From positions 3,538,001-3,602,000 of the forward strand of contig NZ_CP022961.1 in the NCBI RefSeq assembly GCF_002285795.1: a stretch of DNA of 64,000 nucleotides. Reading direction: 5' to 3'. Numbering within the stretch: the stretch's first letter is position 1; each line of letters begins with the position of its first letter. Below, piece by piece: positions 46,201 to 56,300 of this stretch. The notes beneath the pieces were generated by a model. That model had not been told where the DNA came from. It ran no database searches and saw only the letters and a program-made list of their open reading frames with translations. Position numbers and translations under genes: made by a program. Source of the stretch: Plantactinospora sp. KBS50 (lineage in GTDB: Bacteria; Actinomycetota; Actinomycetes; Mycobacteriales; Micromonosporaceae).

Positions 46201-47007
46201 TCCGGCGATCCGACGGGCGCCGAGCTGCTGGCCCGGGTACGGCACGGCGACATCGCCGCGTTCGCCCACCAGGACGTGCCGTTCGAGACCGTGGTGGCCG
46301 ACCTCAACCCGGCCCGCGCCCCCGGCCGGCATCCGTTGGTGGACGTGGTGCTGGCGTTGCAGAACAACGCCCGCGCCGAGCTGCGGCTGCCCGGCGTGCG
46401 GAGCCGGGTGGAGGTGGTCCGGACCGGAGCGGCCCGGTTCGAGTTGCTCGTCGACGTGACCGACGAACACGGACCGGCCGGCGAACCGGCCGGGATCGCC
46501 CTGACGATCGAATACCAGGCGGAGGTCTTCGACCCGGCCGTGCCGCAGTGGCTGGCCGACGCCCTGCTGCGGGTGCTGGACGCGCTGGCGGCCCGGCCGC
46601 AGGACCGGCTCAGCGCCCTCGACGAGCTGGTGGACCCGCCGGCGGCGCCGGTCGAGGCCGCCGTCCCGGCGTCCCCGGTGCCCGGCCGGCGCCCCTACCT
46701 CGGCCCGCGCACCGAACTGGAGCGGCGGCTCGCCGCCACCTGGGCCGAGGTGCTGGGGGTGGACCGGGTGGGGGTGCACGACGACTTCTTCGTACTGGGC
46801 GGCAACTCGCTGCGCGCGGTGCGGGTGGCGGCGCGCATCGCCGCGACCGAGCGGCGACGGCTGACCACCACCCAGATCTTCGCCACGCCGACCGTCGCCG
46901 GGTTGGCCGAGGCGCTCGCCGCCGCGCCGTCCCGGGCCGAACCCGGCATCCCCCGCCTGCCCCGGATCCCCCGGGTCCGCTCGGCGCCGACCGTGGGCGA
47001 GGAGTGA
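43250..47007 (+). CDS. Non-ribosomal peptide synthetase, A-T-C-T (frame interrupted at 45750-45755)
   Basis: A 1252-residue NRPS once one C is added to the C6 run at 45750-45755; the frame continues as [17 protein letters not shown]. Adenylation domain about 10-535: A3 [21 protein letters not shown]5 unusually [11 protein letters not shown] (YGPTE expected), A8 [18 protein letters not shown]10 PAGKLDR. Carrier 1 [16 protein letters not shown] near 570. Condensation domain about 665-1090, whose active-site motif is HQIAADG, not HHxxxDG, so the catalytic His is Gln. Carrier 2 [16 protein letters not shown] near 1178, then a basic tail. There is no second A domain, so carrier 2 must be loaded in trans or not at all. 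Pocket residues read D-A-L-Y-V-G-G-I-F, close to valine-type codes. GTG start overlaps the exporter. Confidence 0.9.
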
Positions 47008-47011
47008 TCCG

Positions 47012-48163
47012 ATGGACCTCAGCGTGATGTTCTTCGGCGCGGACGACGTCGGCCCCCGGGCCGAGCCGGCCGGCGGCCTCGGCGAGCGGGCCGATCCGAC
47101 CGGCGTCACCGGCCCCCGGGCCGACCACGCGCGGGCGTACGACGACATCCTGGCCATCGCCCGCACCGCCGACGAGCTGGGCTTCACCGCGGTCTGGACG
47201 CCGGAACGGCACTTCCAGCAGGTCGGCCAGGTGTTCCCGAGCCCGCCGGTGCTGGCCGCGGCGCTCGCCGTCGCCACCCGGCGGATCGCCGTGCGGGCCG
47301 GCAGCGTGGTGCTGCCGCTGCACCACCCGCTGCGGGTGGTCGAGGACTGGGCGGTGGTGGACAACCTGTCCCGCGGCCGGATCGGCGTCTCCGTGGCCAC
47401 CGGCTGGCACTCCACCGACTTCGTCCTGGCCCCGGACCGCTACGCCGACCGGCGGCAACGGGCGCTGGCGGACATTCCGCTGCTGCGCCGGCTCTGGGCC
47501 GGGGAGGCGGTCGAGTTCCCCGACGGCACCGGGCGGCCGGTGCCGGTGCGCCCGCAGCCCCGCCCGGTGTCCCCCCGTTTCCCCCTCTGGATGACGACCT
47601 CCGGCAACCCGGAGACCTGGGCGGCGGCCGGCCGGCTGCGCACCAACGTGCTGGGCGCCACCATCGGGCAGACCAGGGACGAGCTGGCCGGCAAGATCGC
47701 CCGCTACCGGGAGGCGTACCGGGAGGCGTACCGAGCCGCGCCCGACCGGCCGGACGGCCCGGACCGCGGCACGGTCACCCTGATGGCGCACACCTACGTC
47801 GGCGCCGACGATGCCGAGGCGATGCGCCGGACCAGCGGTCCGCTGCGGGCGTACCTGCGGTCGTACGTCGCGCAGACGGCCAGCAACCGGGCCGGCGACG
47901 GGCGGGCCGCCGCGCTCACCGGGGCGGAGATCGACACGCTCGTGGAGTTCGCCCGGCGGCGCTATCTGAGCTGGGGCAGCCTGCTCGGGTCGGCGGACGC
48001 CTGCCGCCGGTCGCTGCTGGACCTGCGCGAGTTGGGCTGCGACGAGGTCGCCTGCTTCGTCGACTTCGGCCTGGGCCGGACGGAGATCCTGGCCAGCCTG
48101 CACCGGCTGGCCGAGCTGCGCGCGGACGTGGCCGGTACGCAGCGCAGCGGAGAACCGGCATGA
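47012..48163 (+). CDS. LLM-class FMN-dependent monooxygenase, MupA/Atu3666-like
   Basis: A 383-residue luciferase-like flavoprotein. Hallmarks are MDLSVMFFGADDVGP at the N-terminus, FTAVWTPERHFQQVGQVFPS, RIAVRAGSVVLPLHHPLRVV, VDNLSRGRIGVSVATGWH and FPLWMTTSGNPETWAAAG. This is the subfamily found embedded in NRPS/PKS clusters, thought to act on carrier-bound intermediates, for example by hydroxylation. It lies four nucleotides after the first NRPS. The C-terminal residues AGTQRSGEPA are encoded by the first copy of the 80-bp repeat, and the stop overlaps the ATG of the first mini-ORF. Confidence 0.88.
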   Translation: MDLSVMFFGADDVGPRAEPAGGLGERADPTGVTGPRADHARAYDDILAIARTADELGFTAVWTPERHFQQVGQVFPSPPVLAAALAVATRRIAVRAGSVVLPLHHPLRVVEDWAVVDNLSRGRIGVSVATGWHSTDFVLAPDRYADRRQRALADIPLLRRLWAGEAVEFPDGTGRPVPVRPQPRPVSPRFPLWMTTSGNPETWAAAGRLRTNVLGATIGQTRDELAGKIARYREAYREAYRAAPDRPDGPDRGTVTLMAHTYVGADDAEAMRRTSGPLRAYLRSYVAQTASNRAGDGRAAALTGAEIDTLVEFARRRYLSWGSLLGSADACRRSLLDLRELGCDEVACFVDFGLGRTEILASLHRLAELRADVAGTQRSGEPA

Positions 48164-48243
48164 GCGAACGCAGTGAGCGAATCATCAAACACAGGGCGAA
48201 AGAGCCTCATGCCGGTACGCAGCGCAGCGGAGAACCGGCATGA
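48160..48243 (+). CDS. 27-residue mini-ORF 1, chained by ATGA overlaps
   Basis: Starts at the ATG overlapping the monooxygenase stop and reads MSERSERIIKHRAKEPHAG followed by TQRSGEPA. Its stop overlaps the next mini-ORF by ATGA. A function as a peptide is doubtful; its use may be to pass ribosomes along to the NRPS start. Confidence 0.45.
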   Translation: MSERSERIIKHRAKEPHAGTQRSGEPA

Positions 48244-48323
48244 GCGAACGCAGTGAGCGAATCATCGAGTACAGGGCGAAAGAGCCTCATGCCGGTACGC
48301 AGCGCAGCGGAGTACCGGCATGA
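48240..48323 (+). CDS. 27-residue mini-ORF 2, chained to the NRPS gene
   Basis: Reads MSERSERIIEYRAKEPHAG then TQRSGVPA; starts at ATG overlapping mini-ORF 1 and stops at 48321-48323, overlapping the NRPS ATG at 48320. The NRPS N-terminus MSKGGERI resembles the mini-ORF start MSERSERI, so all three start sites derive from the same repeat. Confidence 0.45.
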   Translation: MSERSERIIEYRAKEPHAGTQRSGVPA

Positions 48324-51300
48324 GTAAAGGTGGTGAGCGGATCCCCCGGCCCGGCGTGCTGGACCGGTTCGCGGCGCTCGACGGCGCGCAGCGGGTGCGG
48401 CTGCTGCGCCGGCTCGTCGAGGCGGGCCGGCTCGACGAGATCCCGGCGGTGGTCCCGCCGCGCCACGCCGGCGACCCGGTGCGGCCCAGCCTGGCCCAGG
48501 AGGACCTCTGGGTGTTCGCGTCGCTGCATCCGGGCACGGCCGCGCTGAACCTGTGCTGTGCGTACCACTTCGCGCAGCCGGTGGACGTGGCCGACCTGGA
48601 ACGGGCGCTGACCATCGTGCAGGGCAACCACGACATCCTGCGGATGAGGATCACCGGCCCGGTCGACGACCTGCGCCTGGACTTCCCGCCCGCGGACGCG
48701 TTCCGGCTGGAGCGGCTCGACCTTCGCGACCTGGGCGTCACCCTCGACGAGGCGCTCGCGGCGTTCAGCCGCCGGCCGTTCGACCTGGGCCGGGACCGCC
48801 CGATCCGCGGCGCGTTCATCACGGTGGACGAGCGGCGCCGCGCCCTGGTGCTGGCCCTGCACCACATCGCCACCGACTGGTGGTCCTTCGACGTGCTGCA
48901 CCTCGAATTCGTCGAGGCGTACCAGGCGGTGCGGGCCGGTGCGGCGCCGCCGCGCGGACGGCCCGCCATCCAGTACGCCGACTTCGCCGCCTGGCAGCGC
49001 GAGCTGGCCATGGCCGGCGTGTTCGAGGCACAGCTGACGTTCTGGCGTCACCACCTGGCCGAACCGCCCGAGCCGCTGACGGTCGGCCCACTCACGACGG
49101 TCGGCCCAACGTCCGTCGGCCCAACGTCCGTCGGCCCGCCGGCGGTCGGCCACGCGTCCGCCGATGCGGTCGGGCCGACGGCAGCGGAGGCGGTCGGGCC
49201 GGAGCCGGCGCCGCCCGCCGGGCCGGGCATCGCGCAGGTGCCGTTCCACCTCGACGCCGAGCTTGCCGACCGGGTGCGGGCGTTCGCCCGGGAGCACGGC
49301 AGCACCGTGTACGCCGTGCTGATGACCGCGTTCGCGGTATTCGCCCACCGGCTGTCCGGGCGGTCCGACCTCGTCCTGGGCACGCCCATGGCGAACCGGT
49401 CCGCCCGCGGGCTGGAGCGGGTCATCGGGTACGTGATGAACGCCGTTCCGACCCGCTGGCGGATCGGCCCGACGGCCACCTTCGCCGGCCTGCTCGGCGG
49501 TTTCAGCGCCGAGTTCCCCCGGCTGTCCGGCAACGCCGACGTGCCGGTGGGCCGGATCGTGACGGCGGTCGGCGTGGAGCGGCTGCCCGGCCGGTCTCCG
49601 TTGTTCCAGTGGGTGTTCATGTACCTGCCCCGGCAGGAGAGCGTCCGGGCGCTGCGGGAGATCTCCGAGCCCCGCCGGGTGCACACCGGGGGCGAACACG
49701 ACGTCGTCGGGATCGTCCGGGAGGTGGACGACGGCCTCGACGGGACGCTGGAGGTCCGTACCGACGTCTACCCGGCGGGGGTGGTGCGGCGCTGGGCCGA
49801 CACCGTGGCGGTCCTGCTGGCCGGGCTGCTCGCGGCGCCGGACGTCCCGGTCGGCGCGATCGCGCTGCTGACGCCCGAACAGGAGCGGCGGCTGCTCGCC
49901 GCGGCCGGCGACACCGCCGCGCCACCATCGGAGCCACCATCCGAGCCGCCACCCGCGTCGCTGGCCGACCTGGTGGCCCGCCGGGCCGCCGAGACGCCGC
50001 ACGCCGTGGCGGTCGAGGCGGACGGCGGGTCGCTGACGTACGCGGGGCTGATCGGGGCGGCCGACCGGCTGGCGGAGCGGCTGGCCGGGTACGGCGTCGG
50101 ACCCGACCGGGTGGTCGCGCTGGCCCTCGGCCGGACCGCGGCCATGGTGGTGGCGCTGCTCGCGGTGCAGCGGGCGGGCGGCGCCTACCTGCCGATCGAC
50201 CTGGACTATCCGGCCGACCGGATCCGGTACATGCTCGACGACGCCGATCCGGTGCTGGTGGTCACCGACCCGGCCACCGCGGCGGCGCTGCCCGGCACCG
50301 GCACACCGCGGCTGCTGATCGACCCGGCGGTCCTCGACGACCCGCACGACCCGGCGGGGTCGAATGGCCGGGCCGACCCGGCGGCGCCCGCCGACCCGGT
50401 CGACGGCCCCGGCCCGGCCGGCGGTCGCGGCACCGACCCCGACCGGGCCGGCTATCTCATGTACACCTCCGGCTCGGCCGGCCGGCCGAAGGGCGTGCTG
50501 GTCAGCCACGCCGGCATCGCCAGCCTGACCGAGGCGTTCGTGCGGCGGTTCGGCCTGGACCGGCAGAGCCGGATCCTCCAGCTCAGCTCGCCGAGCTTCG
50601 ACATCTCGGTCGGCGAGCTGTGCATGGCCTTCGGCTCCGGCGGCACGCTGGTGATCCCGCCACCGGGTCCGCTCGCCGGCCCGGCGCTGGGTGACGTGCT
50701 GGCGCAGCGGCGGATCACCTGCACGCTGCTGCCGCCGGCCGTCCTGGCCAGCGTGCCGCCCGGGGCGTACCCCTGGTTGCGGACCGTCTGCGTCGGCGCC
50801 GACGTCTGCCCACCCGACGTGGTGACCGCGTGGGCCACCGCCGGACGCCGGTTCCACAACGCCTACGGCCCGACCGAGACCACCGTCGGGGTGACGGTCA
50901 GCGACCCGCTGGCCGGCGGCACCGGTGCGCCGCCGATCGGCCGGCCCATCACCGGGACCCGGGCGTACGTGCTCGACGACCGGCTCCGCCCGGTGCCGGT
51001 GGGCGTGCCCGGCGAGCTGTACCTCGGCGGAGCCGGGGTCGCCCGCGGATACCACGGCCGGCCGGGGTTGACCGCCGGGCGGTTCGTGGCCGACCCGTAC
51101 CCGGCCCGGCCCGGCGCCCGGATGTACCGCACCGGCGACCTGGTCCGTTGGCGCGAGGACGGCCAGTTGGACTTCCTGTGCCGCACCGACGAGCAGGTCA
51201 AGCTGCGGGGATTCCGGATCGAGACCGCCGAGATCGAGGCGGTGCTCGCCGAGCACGACGAGGTGGCCCGCGCCGTGGTGCTGCTCCGCGAGGACGCGCC

Positions 51301-53323
51301 GGGCGACCGCCGGCTGGTCGCCTATCTGGTACCGGCGGGCGGCGCCGCACCGCATCCGGACACGCTGCGGGCGCACGCGGCGGCCCTGCTGCCCCGGCAG
51401 ATGGTGCCCAGCGTGTTCGTGACCGTGGACACCGTGCCGGTGACCGCGCAGGGCAAGGTGGACCGCCGGGCACTGCCCGCACCGGTGGCGCCGGCCCGGC
51501 CCGCGACCGCCGGACCGGGCACCGAGCGCGAGCGGCTGTTCTGCGCGCTGTTCCGCGCCGCGCTCGGCCGGCCGGAGGTGGGCGTGCGGGACGACTTCTT
51601 CGCCCTCGGCGGGGACAGCATCGGCGCCATCCTGCTGGTCGGCCGGGCCCGTACCGCCGGGCTGGAGCTGGAGCTGACGGACGTCTTCGCCGGCCGCACC
51701 CCCGCCGGGCTGGCCGCGATCGCCCGGACCGCCCCGGCCCCCTCGGCCGAGCCGGACGGCGCCGCGACGGGCCGCTTCCCGCCCACCCCGATCATGCGCT
51801 GGTGGTGGGAGCACACCGCCGCCCCTGACGCGTTCACGCTCTCCGCGGTGCTGCCCATCCCGGCCGGTGCCCGGGCGGACCGGATCGCCGAGGCGCTGCG
51901 GACGCTCACCCGCCGGCACGGCACGCTGCGGCAGCGGATCGTCCGGAGCACCCCGCGGGACTGGGAGCTGGAGATCCCGCCGCCCGGACCGGTACCGGTC
52001 GAGCTGACCCGGGTGGACGCGACCGCGCTGGCCCCGGACGGGCTGCCGGCGGCGGTCCGCGCCGCCGCGGGCCGGCTCCGGCTGGCGCCGGAGGCCGGCC
52101 GGATGCTCGCCGCCGTCTGGTTCGACCGGGGCGCCCGGCAGGACGGCCGGTTGTTGCTGACCGTGCACCACCTGGCGGCCGACGCCGTGTCGCTGCACCT
52201 GCTGCGCCGCGAGCTGGCCGACCTGCTGAGCGCCGGACCGGCGGACGCCGGACCGTCAGGCACCGGACCGTCGGGCAACGGGCGGACGGACGGGCCCGCG
52301 GCCGGTACGCCGTTCCGGCGCTGGGCCGGGCTGCTGGCCGAGCGGTCCGGCGAGGTGGTCGCCGACCTCCCGCACTGGCGGGACGCGCTGTCCGGTCCGC
52401 AGGACCGGCTGATCCCCGGGACCGGCCCGCCGGCGGGGCCGACCCCGACCCCGACCCCGACGCCGGCCGGCGGGCGGGCAGCCGGGGCCGGCCCGGTAGC
52501 CCGGCCTCAGCGGGAGGGCGCGACCGGCCGGCGGGCGACCCTGACGGTACGGCTGGCACCGGCGGATACCGAACCGGTGCTCACCGCCGCCCCGGCCGCG
52601 TTCCGGTGCGGCCCGGACGAGGTCCTGCTGACGGCGCTGCTGGCCGCGGCGCTGCGGTGGCGGGGCCACGGCAGCGGCCTGCTCGTCGACCGCGAGGTGC
52701 ACGGACGCGAGACGTTCGGCACCGGTCTCGACCTGTCCACCACGGTCGGCTGGTTCACCAGCCGGTTCCCGGTCCGGCTGGACGCCGGCGACGCGGCGGC
52801 CGAGGCGTTCTGGCAGGACGGGGAGGTGGCCGCCGCCGCCCTGAAGCGGGTGAAGGAACAACTGCGCGCGATCCCGTCCGGTGGGCTGAGCTACGGGCTG
52901 CTGCGGCACCTCAACCCCGACACGGCGCCGAGCCTGGCCGACCTGCCCGGCCCCGACGTCGGGTTCAACTATCTCGGCCGGACCGCGGCGCCGGACACCG
53001 GCGAGTTCCTCGGCGTGCTGGACGCGGACGCCGTACCCCTGGCGCACGCCGTCGAACTGGACGCGGTGGCCGAGGTCCGGGCGGACGGCCCGCACCTGGT
53101 GACGACCTGGTCGTACGACGCGGGGCTGCTCACCGAGGCCCGGGTGCGCGACCTCGCCGGCCACTGGAGCGCGGCGCTGCGCCGGCTCGCCGCAGCGGCC
53201 GCGGCGGGTGCCGGCGGTGCCACCGCGTCCGACTTCCCGCTCGTCGACCTGAGTCAGGACCAGATCGAGTCGTTGGAGTCCGATCTGGACGGTTTCGACT
53301 GGGCGGCCGGCGATGCGGGGTAG
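48320..53323 (+). CDS. Non-ribosomal peptide synthetase, C-A-T-E
   Basis: A 1667-residue NRPS in one intact frame. Condensation domain about 50-480 with active site ALHHIATDWWSFD (HHxxxD kept, the Gly is Trp). Adenylation domain about 547-1050: A3 LMYTSGSAGRPKGVLVSHAG, A5 HNAYGPTETTVG, A8 DEQVKLRGFRIETAEIE, A10 AQGKVDRRALP. Carrier DDFFALGGDSIGAILLV near 1092. Epimerisation domain about 1140-1640 with TVHHLAADAVSLHLL, VGWFTSRFPVRL and VGFNYLGR, so a D-residue should be made. Pocket residues by eye are D-I-G-L-C-G-A-V-G; I do not recognise the substrate. ATG 48320 sits in the third repeat copy. Low-complexity linkers with VGPTSVGPTSVG repeats occur in the C-A region. Confidence 0.93.
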   Translation: MSKGGERIPRPGVLDRFAALDGAQRVRLLRRLVEAGRLDEIPAVVPPRHAGDPVRPSLAQEDLWVFASLHPGTAALNLCCAYHFAQPVDVADLERALTIVQGNHDILRMRITGPVDDLRLDFPPADAFRLERLDLRDLGVTLDEALAAFSRRPFDLGRDRPIRGAFITVDERRRALVLALHHIATDWWSFDVLHLEFVEAYQAVRAGAAPPRGRPAIQYADFAAWQRELAMAGVFEAQLTFWRHHLAEPPEPLTVGPLTTVGPTSVGPTSVGPPAVGHASADAVGPTAAEAVGPEPAPPAGPGIAQVPFHLDAELADRVRAFAREHGSTVYAVLMTAFAVFAHRLSGRSDLVLGTPMANRSARGLERVIGYVMNAVPTRWRIGPTATFAGLLGGFSAEFPRLSGNADVPVGRIVTAVGVERLPGRSPLFQWVFMYLPRQESVRALREISEPRRVHTGGEHDVVGIVREVDDGLDGTLEVRTDVYPAGVVRRWADTVAVLLAGLLAAPDVPVGAIALLTPEQERRLLAAAGDTAAPPSEPPSEPPPASLADLVARRAAETPHAVAVEADGGSLTYAGLIGAADRLAERLAGYGVGPDRVVALALGRTAAMVVALLAVQRAGGAYLPIDLDYPADRIRYMLDDADPVLVVTDPATAAALPGTGTPRLLIDPAVLDDPHDPAGSNGRADPAAPADPVDGPGPAGGRGTDPDRAGYLMYTSGSAGRPKGVLVSHAGIASLTEAFVRRFGLDRQSRILQLSSPSFDISVGELCMAFGSGGTLVIPPPGPLAGPALGDVLAQRRITCTLLPPAVLASVPPGAYPWLRTVCVGADVCPPDVVTAWATAGRRFHNAYGPTETTVGVTVSDPLAGGTGAPPIGRPITGTRAYVLDDRLRPVPVGVPGELYLGGAGVARGYHGRPGLTAGRFVADPYPARPGARMYRTGDLVRWREDGQLDFLCRTDEQVKLRGFRIETAEIEAVLAEHDEVARAVVLLREDAPGDRRLVAYLVPAGGAAPHPDTLRAHAAALLPRQMVPSVFVTVDTVPVTAQGKVDRRALPAPVAPARPATAGPGTERERLFCALFRAALGRPEVGVRDDFFALGGDSIGAILLVGRARTAGLELELTDVFAGRTPAGLAAIARTAPAPSAEPDGAATGRFPPTPIMRWWWEHTAAPDAFTLSAVLPIPAGARADRIAEALRTLTRRHGTLRQRIVRSTPRDWELEIPPPGPVPVELTRVDATALAPDGLPAAVRAAAGRLRLAPEAGRMLAAVWFDRGARQDGRLLLTVHHLAADAVSLHLLRRELADLLSAGPADAGPSGTGPSGNGRTDGPAAGTPFRRWAGLLAERSGEVVADLPHWRDALSGPQDRLIPGTGPPAGPTPTPTPTPAGGRAAGAGPVARPQREGATGRRATLTVRLAPADTEPVLTAAPAAFRCGPDEVLLTALLAAALRWRGHGSGLLVDREVHGRETFGTGLDLSTTVGWFTSRFPVRLDAGDAAAEAFWQDGEVAAAALKRVKEQLRAIPSGGLSYGLLRHLNPDTAPSLADLPGPDVGFNYLGRTAAPDTGEFLGVLDADAVPLAHAVELDAVAEVRADGPHLVTTWSYDAGLLTEARVRDLAGHWSAALRRLAAAAAAGAGGATASDFPLVDLSQDQIESLESDLDGFDWAAGDAG

Positions 53324-56300
53324 CCGGCTGGCCGACGTCCTGCCGCTCACCCCGGCGCAGGAGGGGCTGCTCTACCACGCGCTGCTCGACGGCGCCGGAC
53401 CCGACGCCTACCTGGTGCAGTGCCGGTTCCGCATCGACGGGCCGGTGGACGTACCGGCGCTGCGCGCGGCGGTGGCGCAACTGCTGGTCCGGCACCCGAA
53501 CCTGCGGGTCTGCTTCCGGCACCGCGGACTGGACCGGGCGGTACAGCTCGTCCCGGACGCGGTACCGGTGCCGTGGTCCGAGACCGACCTGTCGGCGGCG
53601 GACCCCGCGGAGGCCGCGGCGCGGCTGCGGCGCCTGCTCGCGGCGGACCGGACCCGGCGGTTCGACGTCACCCGGCCGCCCCTGCTGCGCTGCCTGCTGG
53701 TACGGCTCGCCGGCCGGGCCGAGCTGGTCCTGACGCTGCATCATCTCCTGGTCGACGGCTGGTCGATGCCGATCCTGGCCCGCGAGCTGGCCACCCTGTA
53801 CGCCGGCGACGGCGCCGACCTGCCACCCGCGCCGCGGTTCCGGGACTTCCTGTCCTGGCTGCGCGGGCGGGACGCGACGGCCGCGACCGGCGCCTGGCGG
53901 TCGGCGTTGGCCGGCCTCGAACGGCCGACCCTCGTGGCCGGGCCGGGGCAGCCCCGCGGGCCGGTGCTGCCGGAGACGGTCGAGGTCGAGCTGCCGGAGG
54001 GGCTGAGCACGGCGCTGCGCCGGCAGGCCGGGGCGGCCGGGCTGACCGTGAACACGCTCGCCCAGCTGGCCTGGGCGCTGGTGCTCGCCCGGATGACCGG
54101 CACCGACGACGTGGTGTTCGGCGCGGTGGTGTCCGGCCGGCCGCCGGAGGTCGCCGGGGTCGAGGCGATGGTCGGCCTGTTGATCAATACGGTCCCGGTC
54201 CGGGTCCGGCTGGGCGCCGGCGACCGGCTCGACGCCGTGCTGACCCGGCTGCGGGACGAGCAGCTTCGGTTGACCCCGCACCACCACGTGCCGCTGGCCG
54301 AGTTGCGGCGGCTGGCCGGGGCGGGTGACCTGTTCGACACGGTGCTGGCGTTCGAGAACTTCCCGCGCGGTGCCGATGGCGGCACCGGCGACTCCGACTC
54401 CGAGACCAGCGCCGCCACCGACTCCGACCCGGGCGCCGGGCCGGACGGCAGGCTGGACGGCAGGCCGGACGGCAGCGGGCCGGACGGCAGCGGGCCGGCC
54501 AGGCGCGGCGGACCGCGGCTGGTGGACGTGCGGGACGCCACGCACTACCCGCTGGCGGTGACCGTGCTGGCCGGCCGGCGGCTGTGGCTGCGGCTCAGCC
54601 ACCGGCCGGACCTGTTCGGCCCGGCCGAGGCCCGGCTGGTGGCCGGCCGGCTGGTCCGGGCCTTCGAGGTGCTCGCCGGCGACCCGAGCATCAGGGTGGA
54701 CCGGGTCGACGTGCTACCGGCCGCCGAACGGCGGAACCTGCTCGTGACCTGGAACGGCACGGCCCGTCCCGATCCGGGGTCGAGCCTTGCGGACCGCTGG
54801 GCGGCGCAGGTGGCGCGTACCCCGCGGGCGCCGGCCGTGGAGTCCGCCGCCGGCGTGCTCAGCTACCGGGAGCTGGATGCCCGGGCCGCGGCCCTGGCCG
54901 GACGGCTGGTGGCGGCCGGCGCCGGGGCCGGGGCGCCGGTCGGGATGCTGGTGACCCGGTCGGCCGATCTGGTCGTCGGGCAGCTCGCTGTGTTGCTGGC
55001 CGGCGGCCACTACCTGCCGCTCGACCCCGCCGACCCGCCGGCCCGGCGGGACCGTCTGCTGCGCGACGCCGGGGTGCGGCTGGTGCTGACCGACGGTTGG
55101 GGTGCGGCTGGCCCGCCGGCCGGCGTCCGGACCGTGCCGGTCGACGCGACGCCCGGTGGCGACCCGGCCGGCGTCGCGGCCGGGGTCGCGGCCGGCGGCA
55201 ACCCGGACCACCCGGACCACCCGGACCGCGGCGGGCAGTACACCGCCGGCACCCGGCCCGACGCCGGCCCCGACTCCGCCGCGTACGTGATGTACACCTC
55301 GGGCTCCACCGGAACCCCGAAGGGGGTCGTGGCGACCCACCGCAACCTGGTGGAGCTGGCGGCCGACCGGGCCTTCGCCGGCGGCGCGCACGCGCGGGTG
55401 CTGCTGCACAGCCCGCACACCTTCGACGCGGCCAGCTACGAGGTCTGGGTGCCGCTGCTGACCGGCGGCACCGTGGTGGTCGCGCCGCCCGGCCCGGTCG
55501 ACACCGGGACGCTGCGCCGGACCCTCACCGAGCACCGGGTCAGCGCGCTGTGGCTCACCGCGGAGCTGTTCGCCACCGTGGCGCGGATCGCCCCGGACGT
55601 CCTCTCCGGACTGCGCGAGGTGTGGACGGGCGGCGACGTCGTCGACCCGGACGCGGTGCGCCGGGTCCGGCGCGCCTGCCCGGACCTGCGGGTGGTCAAC
55701 GGGTACGGCCCGACCGAGACCACCACGTTCGCCACCTGCCACCCGGTCGCCGAGCCCCGCCGCGACGGCGACCCGGCGGCGGGCGACCCGGCGGCGGGCA
55801 CCCCGACGCCCACGGCCGACCCGACGCCCGTCGCGGACCCGGCGGACCCGGCGGACCCGGCGGCGGACGCACCGGAGCACGGCACCGTCCCGATCGGCCG
55901 GCCGATGCGCAACACCCAGGCGTACCTGCTGGACGCCCGGCTGCGCCCGGTGCCGGTGGGCGTGGCCGGCGAGCTGTACCTCGCCGGCACCGGCGTCGCC
56001 CGCGGCTACCTGCACGAACCGGGCCGCACCGCGGAACGGTTCGTCGCCGCGCCGTACTCCCCCGACCCGGGCGAGCGGATGTACCGCACCGGCGACCTGG
56101 CGCGGTGGACCGCCGCCGGCGTGCTGGAGTTCGTCGGCCGCGCCGACGACCAGGTCAAGCTGCGCGGCTTCCGGATCGAACCGGCCGAGGTGGAGGCCGT
56201 GTTGCGGTCCTGCCCCGACGTCCACCGCGCGGTCGTGGCCGCCCGGCAGTGGCCGGACGGCGGCCGGCGGCTGGTCGCCTACCTCGTCCTGGCCCCCGGC

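Larger units (their letters stand above)
48131..48323 (+). repeat. 80-bp tandem repeat, 2.4 copies, at the NRPS junction
   Basis: Copies begin at 48131, 48211 and 48291 with GCCGGTACGCAGCGCAGCGG. The first overlaps the monooxygenase C-terminus, the third runs into the start codon of the next NRPS gene. Copies 1 and 2 differ by a few bases (ATCATCAAACAC versus ATCATCGAGTAC). A 27-codon-plus-stop ORF minus a four-base overlap is exactly 80 nt, so each copy carries its own ATGA-coupled mini-ORF. The TGAGCGAACGCAGTGAGCGA part may belong to a dispersed actinobacterial repeat. Confidence 0.92.

Noticed and set aside
48131-48323. CRISPR-like or satellite interpretation of the 80-bp repeats
   Set aside because: Copies are directly adjacent with no spacers, only 2.4 units, and lie inside coding overlaps; no cas genes are present.
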